This document shows positions 50,417-58,237 of a DNA stretch of 64,000 nucleotides, one piece after another. The stretch comes from an uncultured Oscillospiraceae bacterium (GTDB lineage: Bacteria; Bacillota; Clostridia; Oscillospirales; Oscillospiraceae), in contig CAKTXO010000001.1 in assembly GCA_934630985.1 (NCBI GenBank), positions 15,665 to 79,664 of the forward strand. Direction: 5' to 3'. The notes below the pieces were generated by a model. It worked only from the letters and a program-made list of their open reading frames with translations. It was not told the DNA's origin and did no database searches. The first letter of the stretch is position 1, and each line of letters begins with the position of its first letter. The translations under genes and the position numbers were made by a program.

Positions 50417-52660
50417 ATGGCAAGAAAAAACAAGGAACCCGAAAAGAAAAAAGTGAATACCGACGGAATTATGGGGCTTCACGGCTCCACCGTTGAGCAG
50501 GCGATTTCCGAGACGCTGGAAATCAACTATATGCCCTATGCCATGTCCGTCATCGTTTCCCGAGCCATTCCGGAAATCGACGGCTTCAAGCCCTCCCATC
50601 GGAAGCTTCTGTACACCATGTACAAAATGGGGCTTCTGAACGGCGGCAGAACCAAATCGGCCAATATTGTGGGTCAGACCATGCGGCTGAACCCCCACGG
50701 CGACGCGGCCATTTATGAGACCATGGTGCGCCTTGCCAGGGGCAACGAGACGCTGCTGCACCCCTTCGTGGACTCCAAGGGCAACTTCGGCAAGGTCTAT
50801 TCCCGGGACATGGCCTACGCCGCCTCCCGGTACACGGAGGCCAAGCTGGACGGCATCTGCGGGGAAATTTTCAAGGACATCGACAGCGACACCGTGGACA
50901 TGGTGGATAACTACGACGCTACCATGAAAGAGCCCAGCCTGCTTCCCACCACCTTCCCCAATGTGCTGGTGTCCGCCAACCAGGGCATCGCCGTGGGCAT
51001 GGCCTCCAACATCTGCTCCTTCAATCTGAAGGAGGTCTGCGACACCGCCATTGCCCTGATGAAAAACCCTGACCACGACATTCTGGAAACCCTGCCTGGC
51101 CCGGATTTTTCCACCGGCGGGGAGCTGCTCTTTGACGAGGCGGCCACCCGGGAAATCTATTCCACCGGCCGGGGCAGCTTCAAGCTCCGAGCCAAGTGGC
51201 GCTACGTCAAGGAGGGCAACCTCATTGAAATTACGGAAATTCCCTACACCACGGCCACCGAGGTCATTATGGACAAGGTGGCGGAGCTGATCAAGGCGGG
51301 AAAAATCCGGGAAATCGCCGACATGCGGGACGAAACCGACCTGGGCGGCCTGAAGCTGACCATTGACTTGAAGCGGGGCGTTGACCCGGATAAGCTGATG
51401 CAGAAGCTCTTCCGGATGACCACCCTTCAGGATTCCTTCCCCTGCAACTTCAATATCCTGATCGCGGGAATGCCCCGGGTCATGGGCGTGGGAGAAATTC
51501 TGGACGAGTGGACAGCCTGGCGGACGGACTGCATCAAGCGGCGGCTGTTCTTCCAGATTGGCAAGAAGGAGGAAAAGCTCCACCTGCTCAAGGGTCTGGA
51601 ACGGATCCTTCTGGATATCGACAAGGCCATCCGGGTCATCCGGGAGACGGAAATGGACAGCGAGGTGGTGCCGAACCTGATGATCGAGTTCGGCATCGAC
51701 GAGATCCAGGCCAATTTCGTGGCGGAAATCAAGCTGCGCAACATCAATAAGGAATACATTCTCAAGCAGACCAAGGCCATTTCTCAGCTGGAGCAGGAGA
51801 TTGCCGACATGCGCGCCACACTGGAAAGCTCCCGGAAGCTGAAAAACGTGATTATTTCCGAGCTTCAGGAGGTTTCCAAGAAGTACGGCCAGCCGAGAAA
51901 GACGGAAATTCTCTACAACGTTTCCGAGACGGCCGCCGAGGACGAGGAGGAGTCGGTGCCGGATTACCCGGTGACGGTGTTCGTCTCCAAGGAAGGCTAC
52001 CTGAAAAAAATCACCGCCCAGTCCCTGCGGATGAGCGGCGAGCAGAAGTTCAAGGAGGGCGACAGCCTGTCCTTCACCCGGGAGACTACCAACCGGGCGG
52101 AATTTTTGGTATTTACCGATAAGTACCAGTGCTACAAGTCAAGGCTATCTGATTTTGACGACGGCAAGGCATCTCTGCTGGGCGACTATCTGCCCCAGAA
52201 GCTGGGCTTTGAGCCGGGAGAGAACCTGGTGTCCCTGCAATTCTGCGGGGATTACAAGGGCTTCGTCCTCTTCTTCTTCGAAAACGGCAAGGCGGCCAAG
52301 GTGCCCCTGTCCGCCTACGAGACGAAAACCAACCGGAAGAAGCTCACCGGCGCTTACTCGGACAAGAGCCCTCTGGTTGCGGCTATGGTGCTGGAGGAGG
52401 ATGCCCAGATCGCCCTGTATTCCTCCGACGGCAGAGCCGCCGTCTTCTCCACCGCCCAGCTGCTGCCCAAGACCACCCGCAACACCCAGGGCGTGGCGGT
52501 GATGACCCTGAAAAAGAGGGCGGTTTTGCAGGATGCCAGACTGCTGGAGGAAAGCGGCATTGCAAACCCCAGCCGCTACCGGACGAAGACCATCCCTTCC
52601 GCGGGAATGCTCCTGAAAGAAGAGGACTCTGCGGATAAGCAGCAGTCCTTTGAGGTTTGA
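50417..52660 (+). CDS. parC: Type IIA topoisomerase subunit A (ParC-like, divergent)
   Basis: A 747-residue cleavage subunit. RAIPEIDGFKPSHRKLLY, the quinolone-region motif NPHGDAAIYETMVRLA and AASRYTEAKL with catalytic Tyr139 are intact. The coiled-coil tower includes ISQLEQEIADMRATLESS. The C-terminal domain has beta-pinwheel-like strands (FVSKEGYLKKI, FVLFFFENGKAAKVPL) but no GyrA-box, so relaxation or decatenation is likelier than supercoiling. The position equal to E. coli GyrA Ser83 is Ala. AGAAGGAG precedes the ATG. YitT follows three bases after the stop. Confidence 0.92.
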   Translation: MARKNKEPEKKKVNTDGIMGLHGSTVEQAISETLEINYMPYAMSVIVSRAIPEIDGFKPSHRKLLYTMYKMGLLNGGRTKSANIVGQTMRLNPHGDAAIYETMVRLARGNETLLHPFVDSKGNFGKVYSRDMAYAASRYTEAKLDGICGEIFKDIDSDTVDMVDNYDATMKEPSLLPTTFPNVLVSANQGIAVGMASNICSFNLKEVCDTAIALMKNPDHDILETLPGPDFSTGGELLFDEAATREIYSTGRGSFKLRAKWRYVKEGNLIEITEIPYTTATEVIMDKVAELIKAGKIREIADMRDETDLGGLKLTIDLKRGVDPDKLMQKLFRMTTLQDSFPCNFNILIAGMPRVMGVGEILDEWTAWRTDCIKRRLFFQIGKKEEKLHLLKGLERILLDIDKAIRVIRETEMDSEVVPNLMIEFGIDEIQANFVAEIKLRNINKEYILKQTKAISQLEQEIADMRATLESSRKLKNVIISELQEVSKKYGQPRKTEILYNVSETAAEDEEESVPDYPVTVFVSKEGYLKKITAQSLRMSGEQKFKEGDSLSFTRETTNRAEFLVFTDKYQCYKSRLSDFDDGKASLLGDYLPQKLGFEPGENLVSLQFCGDYKGFVLFFFENGKAAKVPLSAYETKTNRKKLTGAYSDKSPLVAAMVLEEDAQIALYSSDGRAAVFSTAQLLPKTTRNTQGVAVMTLKKRAVLQDARLLEESGIANPSRYRTKTIPSAGMLLKEEDSADKQQSFEV

Positions 52661-52663
52661 ACC

Positions 52664-53527
52664 ATGAAAGCATTGCGAAGCAACGCAAATCTGATTGCGG
52701 GAACCGTGCTGGGCAGCGCCCTGTTCGCCCTGGGCTTTTCCTGCTTTTTGCTTCCCAACGAGATCAGCACCGGCGGCATTTCCGGTGTGGCACTGATCTT
52801 AGTGGAGCTTCTGGGCTTCGGCAGCGTGGGCGCCGTGTCGATTTTCATCAACCTGCCTCTGTTCGCCCTGGCCGGACTGAAGGTGGGGCGGCGGTTTTTC
52901 TTGGGGTCGCTCCTGGGAATGCTGGTCAGCTCTGCCCTCATTGACCTGTTCGCCGGAGTGCCCATGCCCCATATGGAGACGCTGGTGGGGGCGCTGTACG
53001 GCGGCACATTGTGCGGTCTGGGACTGGGAATGGTTTTTTCTTCCGGCGCTTCCACCGGCGGCTCGGATATCGTGGTGCGGCTTTTGAAGCTGCGCTGGCG
53101 GGACATTCCCATCGGCCAGATTTCCATGTGCTTTGACGCGGTGGTGGCGGTGATCACAGGCCTGGTATTCCGGGATCTGAATAAGGCTCTGTACACCGGC
53201 ATTACGGTGTTCCTGTGCGGCAAGGTCATGGACGCGGTGATCTATCGCTTCGACTACTCCAAGGTGGCTCTGATTATCACCAAGGAGCACCAGCGGATTG
53301 CGGAGGCCATTTCCGCCCGGCTGGACAGGGGGGCCACCTTCCTGAACGGAGAGGGGAGCTTTACCCACCGGGAAATGAAGGTGGTGCTCACTGCCGTCAA
53401 GCGGCAGCAGATCACCGAGCTGAAGGAGCTGGTCATGGAGATCGACCCGGATGCCTTTGTGATCGTGCAGGAGGCTCACCAGGTGCTGGGCGACGGCTTC
53501 CGCCGGTATCGGCGGGACGCACTGTAA
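52664..53527 (+). CDS. YitT family membrane protein
   Basis: A 287-residue protein with five to six membrane helices in the first 190 residues, including FLLPNEISTGGISGVALI and FSSGASTGGSDIV, the two STGG signatures of the family. A soluble DUF2179 domain makes up the C-terminus (KVALIITKEHQRIAEAI to VIVQEAHQVLGDGF). Transport is suspected in the family, but the substrate is unknown. It is transcribed with the topoisomerase gene (three-base gap). Its stop codon TAA is the end of the right family D element. Confidence 0.94.
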   Translation: MKALRSNANLIAGTVLGSALFALGFSCFLLPNEISTGGISGVALILVELLGFGSVGAVSIFINLPLFALAGLKVGRRFFLGSLLGMLVSSALIDLFAGVPMPHMETLVGALYGGTLCGLGLGMVFSSGASTGGSDIVVRLLKLRWRDIPIGQISMCFDAVVAVITGLVFRDLNKALYTGITVFLCGKVMDAVIYRFDYSKVALIITKEHQRIAEAISARLDRGATFLNGEGSFTHREMKVVLTAVKRQQITELKELVMEIDPDAFVIVQEAHQVLGDGFRRYRRDAL

Positions 53528-53698
53528 TACGAGTTTTTAATAAAACGCTTAAAAGCGTTTTATTAGGCCGCAGGATTGCGGCCAGCGGCCACTGCCGCTT
53601 AAAAACGAAGTCAATACATTTCTTACCGCCGCCCAGGCGGTCTGCCGTGAAACGGCTTCAGTAAAATGATGAAATCATTTTATTAAGAAATAGTATTA
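53525..53698. repeat. Family D MITE-like element, right copy (inverted)
   Basis: Reverse complement of 50231-50403 with only a few differences by eye. It begins with TAATACGAGTTTTTAATAAAA, where TAA is the YitT stop codon, and ends ..AAATAGTATTA. Confidence 0.9.
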
Positions 53699-53712
53699 AA
53701 GGGGGAGAAACC

Positions 53713-54807
53713 GTGAAAGCAAAGCTTCTGACGCTGGTTCTGACACTGAGCATACTACTGGGCGGCTGCGGCTGGATGAACGGCAGCTTTGTTTCCGTGG
53801 AGCCCCACCAGGTGCCCCGGCAGAGCGGCCACACCGACACGGTGACCGCCTCCAACTACCGGGAATTTCTGGCGGCGCTGAAGCAGATCATCGCCTCCGG
53901 CACGGAGGTGGCGGCCATCCATGTGGAGGAATATCCTGCCAAGAGTCTGGAGGCCGGCGTAGCCCGGGCGGTGCGCAGCGCCATGCTCAATGACCCCATC
54001 GGTGCCTACGCCGTGGAGAACATCGACTATGAGATCGGTACCAGTAGCGGCCTGCCGGCGGTGTCCGTGGCCATTACCTATAAGCGCAATACCACGGAAC
54101 TTCAGCGTGTCCGCCGGGCGGCGGACACGGAACAGGCCAAGCGAATCATCGCCAACGCCTTGGAGGGCTATGAGGCGGGAATCGTGATTCTCATCGGGGA
54201 ATATACCAAGGCGGACTTTATCCAGTACGTCCAGGACTACGCCAACGACCACCCGGAAAGCGTCATGGAAACCCCGCAAGTCACTGAGGCGGTTTACGGC
54301 AGCGGCACCAGCCGGCTGGTGGAGCTGATTTTTGCCTATCAGACCAGCCGGGATTCTCTGCGCCGGATGCAGGCTCAGGTGAAGCCGATGTTTGAGTCGG
54401 CCAAGCTGTACGTCAGCGGCGACGGGGACGACTATCAGAAATTTTCCCAGCTCTACGCCTTCCTGATGGAACGCTTTGACTATAAGCAGGAGACTTCCAT
54501 CACACCGGCCTACAGTCTGCTGCGCCATGGCATCGGCGACAGCCGAGCCTTTGCCCGGGTCTATGCCGCCATGTGCCGGGATGCGGAGCTGACCTGCCTG
54601 TGCATCACGGGTACCCGGTCTGGGGAGCCGTGGACCTGGAACCTGGTGCTGGATGGGGATGCCTACTACCATGTGGATCTTCTTCGGTGCAGCCAGGAGG
54701 GAAAGTACACTCAGCGCACGGAGGAAGAGATGGAGGGTTACGTCTGGGATTATTCCGCCTATCCCGGCGGCGGGAGAACCGAAATCCCGGTGCCTACAGA
54801 AAATTGA
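53713..54807 (+). CDS. Lipoprotein with degenerate transglutaminase-like domain
   Basis: A 364-residue lipoprotein; GTG start with GGGGGAG upstream and lipobox LGGC (Cys19). The C-terminal part from about residue 250 has the transglutaminase-like layout HGIGDSRAFARVYAAMCR and then WTWNLVLDGDAYYHVD. The catalytic Cys position (GxC) is Ser277 and the His of HAWN is replaced (WTWN); only the Asp of HVD remains. It should therefore be non-catalytic and may bind peptide, glycan or a partner. The N-terminal 200 residues have no recognised family. A family D element lies just upstream. Confidence 0.78.
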   Translation: MKAKLLTLVLTLSILLGGCGWMNGSFVSVEPHQVPRQSGHTDTVTASNYREFLAALKQIIASGTEVAAIHVEEYPAKSLEAGVARAVRSAMLNDPIGAYAVENIDYEIGTSSGLPAVSVAITYKRNTTELQRVRRAADTEQAKRIIANALEGYEAGIVILIGEYTKADFIQYVQDYANDHPESVMETPQVTEAVYGSGTSRLVELIFAYQTSRDSLRRMQAQVKPMFESAKLYVSGDGDDYQKFSQLYAFLMERFDYKQETSITPAYSLLRHGIGDSRAFARVYAAMCRDAELTCLCITGTRSGEPWTWNLVLDGDAYYHVDLLRCSQEGKYTQRTEEEMEGYVWDYSAYPGGGRTEIPVPTEN

Positions 54808-54826
54808 AAAAAATAAAAATTAGGGC

Positions 54827-54854
54827 TTGACAAATCGAGAAAATTCGCTATAAT
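54827..54854 (+). promoter_or_regulatory. Consensus promoter of tRNA-Gly
   Basis: TTGACA (54827-54832) and TATAAT (54849-54854), spacer 16 bp, 14 bp before the tRNA. Confidence 0.9.
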
Positions 54855-54868
54855 AAGCCATGTCCGTT

Positions 54869-54944
54869 GCGGGCGTAGCTCATCTGGTAGAGCGCCACCT
54901 TGCCAAGGTGGAGGTAGCGAGTTCGAGCCTCGTCGCCCGCTCCA
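54869..54944 (+). tRNA. tRNA-Gly (anticodon GCC)
   Basis: Acceptor GCGGGCG/CGCCCGC, D arm GCTC/GAGC, anticodon stem CCACC/GGTGG with loop TTGCCAA, T loop TTCGAGC, encoded CCA. Confidence 0.96.
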
Positions 54945-54945
54945 T

Positions 54946-54976
54946 AGAGCAGATACGAAAGTATCTGCTCTTTTTT
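54946..54976 (+). terminator. Terminator of tRNA-Gly
   Basis: AGAGCAGATAC with GTATCTGCTCT, loop GAAA, then TTTTT. A near copy of the same hairpin recurs at 55298-55322 on the other side of the family A element. Confidence 0.9.
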
Positions 54977-55033
54977 GCGCGTTTACCCAGACCCGAAGGA
55001 TGGAATCTGACAGTCCGGCGGACAGTTAATGGG

Positions 55034-55297
55034 CTTGTCTCGTTAAGCGCCCCTATGGGTCAACATAGCCCAAATATACAATGTCATTGCGAACCAGTGA
55101 CCGATGTCACTGGTGTGGCAATCCCCTGGATAGGCGTAAAATCCGAGATTTCCTAACGTAGATGTTTGAAAATCGGGGGGGATTGCCACGGCAGTGTGAG
55201 CTACGTTAAGGTATGACTGCCACTGGCAGTCATTTCGATTTTGATTCGCTGCGCGGAGCACCACTGCCTCGCAATGACATGGTTTTTCGACAGTCTG
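55034..55297. repeat. Family A palindromic repeat, copy 4
   Basis: Core GTCATTGCGA (55083) to TCGCAATGAC (55269-55278), outer right end GACAGTCTG. Matches copy 1 in reverse. The tRNA-Gly terminator hairpin is found on both flanks (54946-54971 and 55298-55322). Confidence 0.85.
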
Positions 55298-55328
55298 AGA
55301 GCAGATGCGAAGGTATCTGCTCAGTCTG

Positions 55329-55634
55329 TCAAAGCAGCTCCAGAATTTCCTTTTTCGGACTTGCGCCAATGGATTTTTTCACCACCTGGCCGTTCTGGAA
55401 GACCAGTAAGGTGGGAATGCTGGCAATCCGGTAGGAAAGGGCAAGCTCCACTTCCTCGTCTACGTTGACCTTGCCCACCGCAATGTCCTCTCGCTCCTGG
55501 GCAATTTCCTCCACAATGGGGCCTACCATCCGGCAGGGGCCGCACCAGGGTGCCCAGAAGTCCAGCAGCACCTTCTGCTTGGCCTTCAGCACCACCTCCT
55601 CAAAATTATCCTTGGTAACGGTAATCACAGACAT
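55329..55634 (-). CDS. trxA: Thioredoxin
   Basis: A 101-residue classical thioredoxin with FWAPWCGPCRM (Cys31, Cys34), the cis-Pro in ASIPTLLVF and the C-terminal GASPKKEILELL. It reduces protein disulfides using thioredoxin reductase. AAGGAGG precedes the ATG. Monocistronic, divergent from the SpoU methyltransferase gene. Confidence 0.97.
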   Translation of the reverse strand: MSVITVTKDNFEEVVLKAKQKVLLDFWAPWCGPCRMVGPIVEEIAQEREDIAVGKVNVDEEVELALSYRIASIPTLLVFQNGQVVKKSIGASPKKEILELL

Positions 55635-55715
55635 ATATCGTTCCTCCTTGGTATTTTTCTGCTTTTATTATACCCCATTCGCCAAGAAGTGACCAGGGTG
55701 AAATCACGGAATACT

Positions 55716-55744
55716 TTGACTTTTGACGAAAAATCTGCTACCAT
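55716..55744 (+). promoter_or_regulatory. Probable promoter of the SpoU methyltransferase gene
   Basis: TTGACT (55716-55721) and TACCAT (55739-55744), spacer 17 bp. Confidence 0.5.
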
Positions 55745-55771
55745 AGGGAAAATGATCAGGAAGGTGAAAGA

Positions 55772-56584
55772 ATGTCCTCTGTTGTGGAAATTACGTCCCT
55801 GGATGCTCCGGAGCTGGACGTGTATGCCCGGCTGACCGAGGCGCAGCTGCTGAACCGATTTGAACCGGCAAAGGGCATGTTTATTGCGGAAAGCCCCAAG
55901 GTCATTCACCGGGCTCTGGATGCCGGCTGCCGGCCGGTGAGCCTGCTCATGGAGCGTAAGGATATTGACGGCTCCGCCCGGGAGATTCTGGCCCGATGCC
56001 CGGAAATTCCCGTGTACACCGCCGATGAGAGCGTCCTGTGCCAGCTGACAGGCTACCACCTGACCCGTGGGGTGCTGTGCGCCATGCGCCGCCCGGCTCT
56101 GCCTACATTGGAGGCGGTCTGCGAAAACGCCCGCCGGGTGGTGATTCTGGAAAACGTTCAGAATCCCACAAATGTGGGGGCCATTTTCCGTTCCGCCGCG
56201 GCTCTGGGCATGGACGCGGTGCTGCTGACCCCCGGATGCAGCAATCCCCTCTACCGCCGCAGCGCCCGGGTGAGCATGGGCACGGTGTTTCAGATTCCCT
56301 GGGCCTATACCGGAGATTGGCCGGAAACCGGCATGGAGCAGCTGAAAGCTCTGGGGTTCAAAACCGCCGCACTGGCTCTCAGCGACAACTCTGTGTCCAT
56401 TGACGATCCTGCCCTGATGGGGGAGGAGAAGCTGGCCTTGCTCCTGGGCAGCGAAGGAGACGGCCTTACCGCCGAAACCATTGCCCACTGCGATTATACC
56501 GTGAAAATCCCCATGTTCCATGGGGTGGATTCTTTGAATGTGGCCGCTGCCAGCGCCGTTGCCTTCTGGCAGCTGAGAAAGTGA
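55772..56584 (+). CDS. SpoU/TrmH-family RNA 2'-O-methyltransferase
   Basis: A 270-residue SPOUT enzyme. The three knot motifs are present: NPTNVGAIFRSAAALGMDAVLL, LALLLGSEGDGL and IPMFHGVDSLNVAAASAVAF. The N-terminal 100 residues form the L30e-like substrate-binding domain (AKGMFIAESPKVI). The target is rRNA or tRNA ribose; which site cannot be told. AAGGTG precedes the ATG. The next gene begins four bases after the stop, so they form an operon. Confidence 0.94.
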   Translation: MSSVVEITSLDAPELDVYARLTEAQLLNRFEPAKGMFIAESPKVIHRALDAGCRPVSLLMERKDIDGSAREILARCPEIPVYTADESVLCQLTGYHLTRGVLCAMRRPALPTLEAVCENARRVVILENVQNPTNVGAIFRSAAALGMDAVLLTPGCSNPLYRRSARVSMGTVFQIPWAYTGDWPETGMEQLKALGFKTAALALSDNSVSIDDPALMGEEKLALLLGSEGDGLTAETIAHCDYTVKIPMFHGVDSLNVAAASAVAFWQLRK

Positions 56585-56588
56585 GGAA

Positions 56589-57140
56589 ATGATTATGATG
56601 GAACTGCAAAATGGCCGCCCTGCCGACTGCGCCGGACGGCTGCCGAAAGAAGTCCGCTGCTACGATTTTCTGGACAGGTTGGGAATTGCCTATCAGCGCA
56701 TTGACCACGCGCCGGCGGACAATATGGAAGCCTGCGAGGAAATTGACAGGGCGCTGGATGCGGTGATCTGCAAGAATCTGCTGCTGTGCAACCGGCAGAA
56801 AACCGCCTTTTACCTGCTGATGCTCCCCGGGGACAAGCATTTCAAGACCAGTGTGCTGTCCAAGGAAATCGGCTCCTCCCGGCTGAGCTTTGCCACTGCG
56901 GAGGATATGGAGCGGCTGCTGGACATTACCCCCGGCTCCGTCAGCGTCCTGGGGCTGATGAACGATCACGATCACCTGGTACAGCTGCTGATGGACGCCG
57001 AGGTGGTCAAAGGGGAATATTTCGGCTGTCACCCCTGCATCAACACCTCCTCTCTGCGGCTGAAAATGTCCGATCTGCTGGAAAAAATCCTGCCGGAAAT
57101 GGGCTACGCCCCCCGGCTTGTCACCCTGGAGGAAACATAA
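56589..57140 (+). CDS. YbaK-type prolyl-tRNA editing protein (ProX-like)
   Basis: A 183-residue trans-editing domain that should deacylate mischarged tRNA-Pro (Ala or Cys). KNLLLCNRQKTAFYLLMLPG holds the family Lys, followed by SRLSFATAEDMERLL, PGSVSVLGLMND and a GEYFGCHPCINTSSL segment. Length fits the stand-alone ProXp/PrdX group. Several ATG codons lie within the first 10 bases of the frame (56589, 56595, 56598); with GTGAGGA at the previous stop, the second or third is likelier. Confidence 0.9.
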   Translation: MIMMELQNGRPADCAGRLPKEVRCYDFLDRLGIAYQRIDHAPADNMEACEEIDRALDAVICKNLLLCNRQKTAFYLLMLPGDKHFKTSVLSKEIGSSRLSFATAEDMERLLDITPGSVSVLGLMNDHDHLVQLLMDAEVVKGEYFGCHPCINTSSLRLKMSDLLEKILPEMGYAPRLVTLEET

Positions 57141-57150
57141 AAACAGGATA

Positions 57151-57186
57151 GGCCGCTGTGAGCACCACAGCGGCCTGTATTTTTTA
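57151..57186 (+). terminator. Terminator of the methyltransferase/editing operon
   Basis: GGCCGCTGTG pairs with CACAGCGGCC (loop AGCAC), followed by TGTATTTTTT. Confidence 0.9.
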
Positions 57187-57208
57187 TCTGATAAAAAGTA
57201 AATTATAC

Positions 57209-57237
57209 TTGACTTTATATCTGCTATGTTGTATAAT
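57209..57237 (+). promoter_or_regulatory. Promoter of the XRE regulator gene
   Basis: TTGACT (57209-57214) and TATAAT (57232-57237), spacer 17 bp, 24 bp before the ATG. Confidence 0.88.
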
Positions 57238-57261
57238 TCAGCCATCTCAAGAGGTGATGAC

Positions 57262-57459
57262 ATGGCAAAGAATCTGAAACTGAAAGCGGCTCGGGCTGAG
57301 AAAGACATGACCCAAGGAGCCTTGGCGGAGGCGGCGGGGGTGTCCCGTCAGACCATCAACGCCATCGAAAAAGGGGAGTATAATCCCACCATCAATCTGT
57401 GCCGCAGTATCTGCAAAATTCTGGGGAAAACATTGGACGAACTGTTCTGGGAGGAATGA
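57262..57459 (+). CDS. XRE-family helix-turn-helix regulator
   Basis: A 65-residue, single-domain regulator: LKAARAEKDMTQGALAEAAGVSRQTINAIEKGEYNPTI is a complete Cro/CI-type HTH, ending ILGKTLDELFWEE as in the YozG-like group. ATG 57262 is chosen because GAGGTGA lies five bases upstream. The membrane-protein gene follows three bases after the stop; such pairs usually share one autoregulated transcript. Confidence 0.95.
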   Translation: MAKNLKLKAARAEKDMTQGALAEAAGVSRQTINAIEKGEYNPTINLCRSICKILGKTLDELFWEE

Positions 57460-57462
57460 AGG

Positions 57463-57894
57463 ATGAAATTATTCAACAAGAAAAATCAGTTGGATGAAAT
57501 GCAGGAGGCCACCATGCGCAAGATCGAGAGTCAGGGCTACTGGGTGCTCTGGGTAGGCCTGCTGATCGTCATGGTGGCGCAGATGGTTGCGGGTGCGCCT
57601 GGACGGCAGATGGCAGGGGAATGGCTCGTGTTTATGATCGGATGCGCTTATACGCTCGTTGCCTGTGTACGCAACGGCCTGTGGGATCGACACCTGACCG
57701 CCAAAGCTTCTACCAACGCACTGCTGTCGGTTATCGCCGCGGTGGCCGTGACCCTGCTCCAGGGCTTCACGCAGGGATACTGGCTGTCTGCTTGCGTCAC
57801 CGGTGTGTTGACCGGATTGCTGTGCTTCGGGGCCTTGGAGCTTTTCATGAGCCTGACGAAAAAGCGCAGAGAAGAGCTGGATAAAGAGGAATAA
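57463..57894 (+). CDS. Small membrane protein, DUF6773-like, XRE partner
   Basis: A 143-residue protein with four hydrophobic helices (about 26-45, 53-70, 85-103 and 108-128). The amphipathic start MKLFNKKNQLDEMQEATMRKIES and a charged tail KKRREELDKEE are typical of the DUF6773-type proteins beside XRE regulators. Role unknown; regulation by the upstream HTH protein is inferred from the shared operon. Confidence 0.8.
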   Translation: MKLFNKKNQLDEMQEATMRKIESQGYWVLWVGLLIVMVAQMVAGAPGRQMAGEWLVFMIGCAYTLVACVRNGLWDRHLTAKASTNALLSVIAAVAVTLLQGFTQGYWLSACVTGVLTGLLCFGALELFMSLTKKRREELDKEE

Positions 57895-57972
57895 TCCGAG
57901 GTGCGCTGTGGTATCCGCAACGCACCTGATTCTTTCCGCAAAGTCACCAATAGCAATCCGAAAGATTCTGAT

Positions 57973-58100
57973 GCACTTCCGGCGGTGCGGCTGGGGGGTA
58001 CTTAGGGGGGCGGCTTTTCGGCAGCGCCCCCTAAGCCCGCTTACTTATCAATGTTCTTGCCGGGACAAGAACATTGCCTCCGGAGGAGCCTACGCCGAAA
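57973..58100. repeat. Family B dispersed repeat, copy 2
   Basis: Reverse orientation relative to 32921-33062. Contains GGGCGGCTTTTCGGCAGCGCC and TTCTTGCCGGGACAAGAA. Fills most of the gap before the GH3 gene. Confidence 0.8.
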
Positions 58101-58237
58101 GTTTCTGTGAGCGTAGGAACAAACGCAGTGTCTTTTGCTTTTAGCAATACGGACATATCTGCTTTTCAGCCTCTTCTTGACTTCCTCTGCCCTGGGTGCT
58201 AAAATGAGAAAAAACAACCAAAGAACAGGAGAATACT

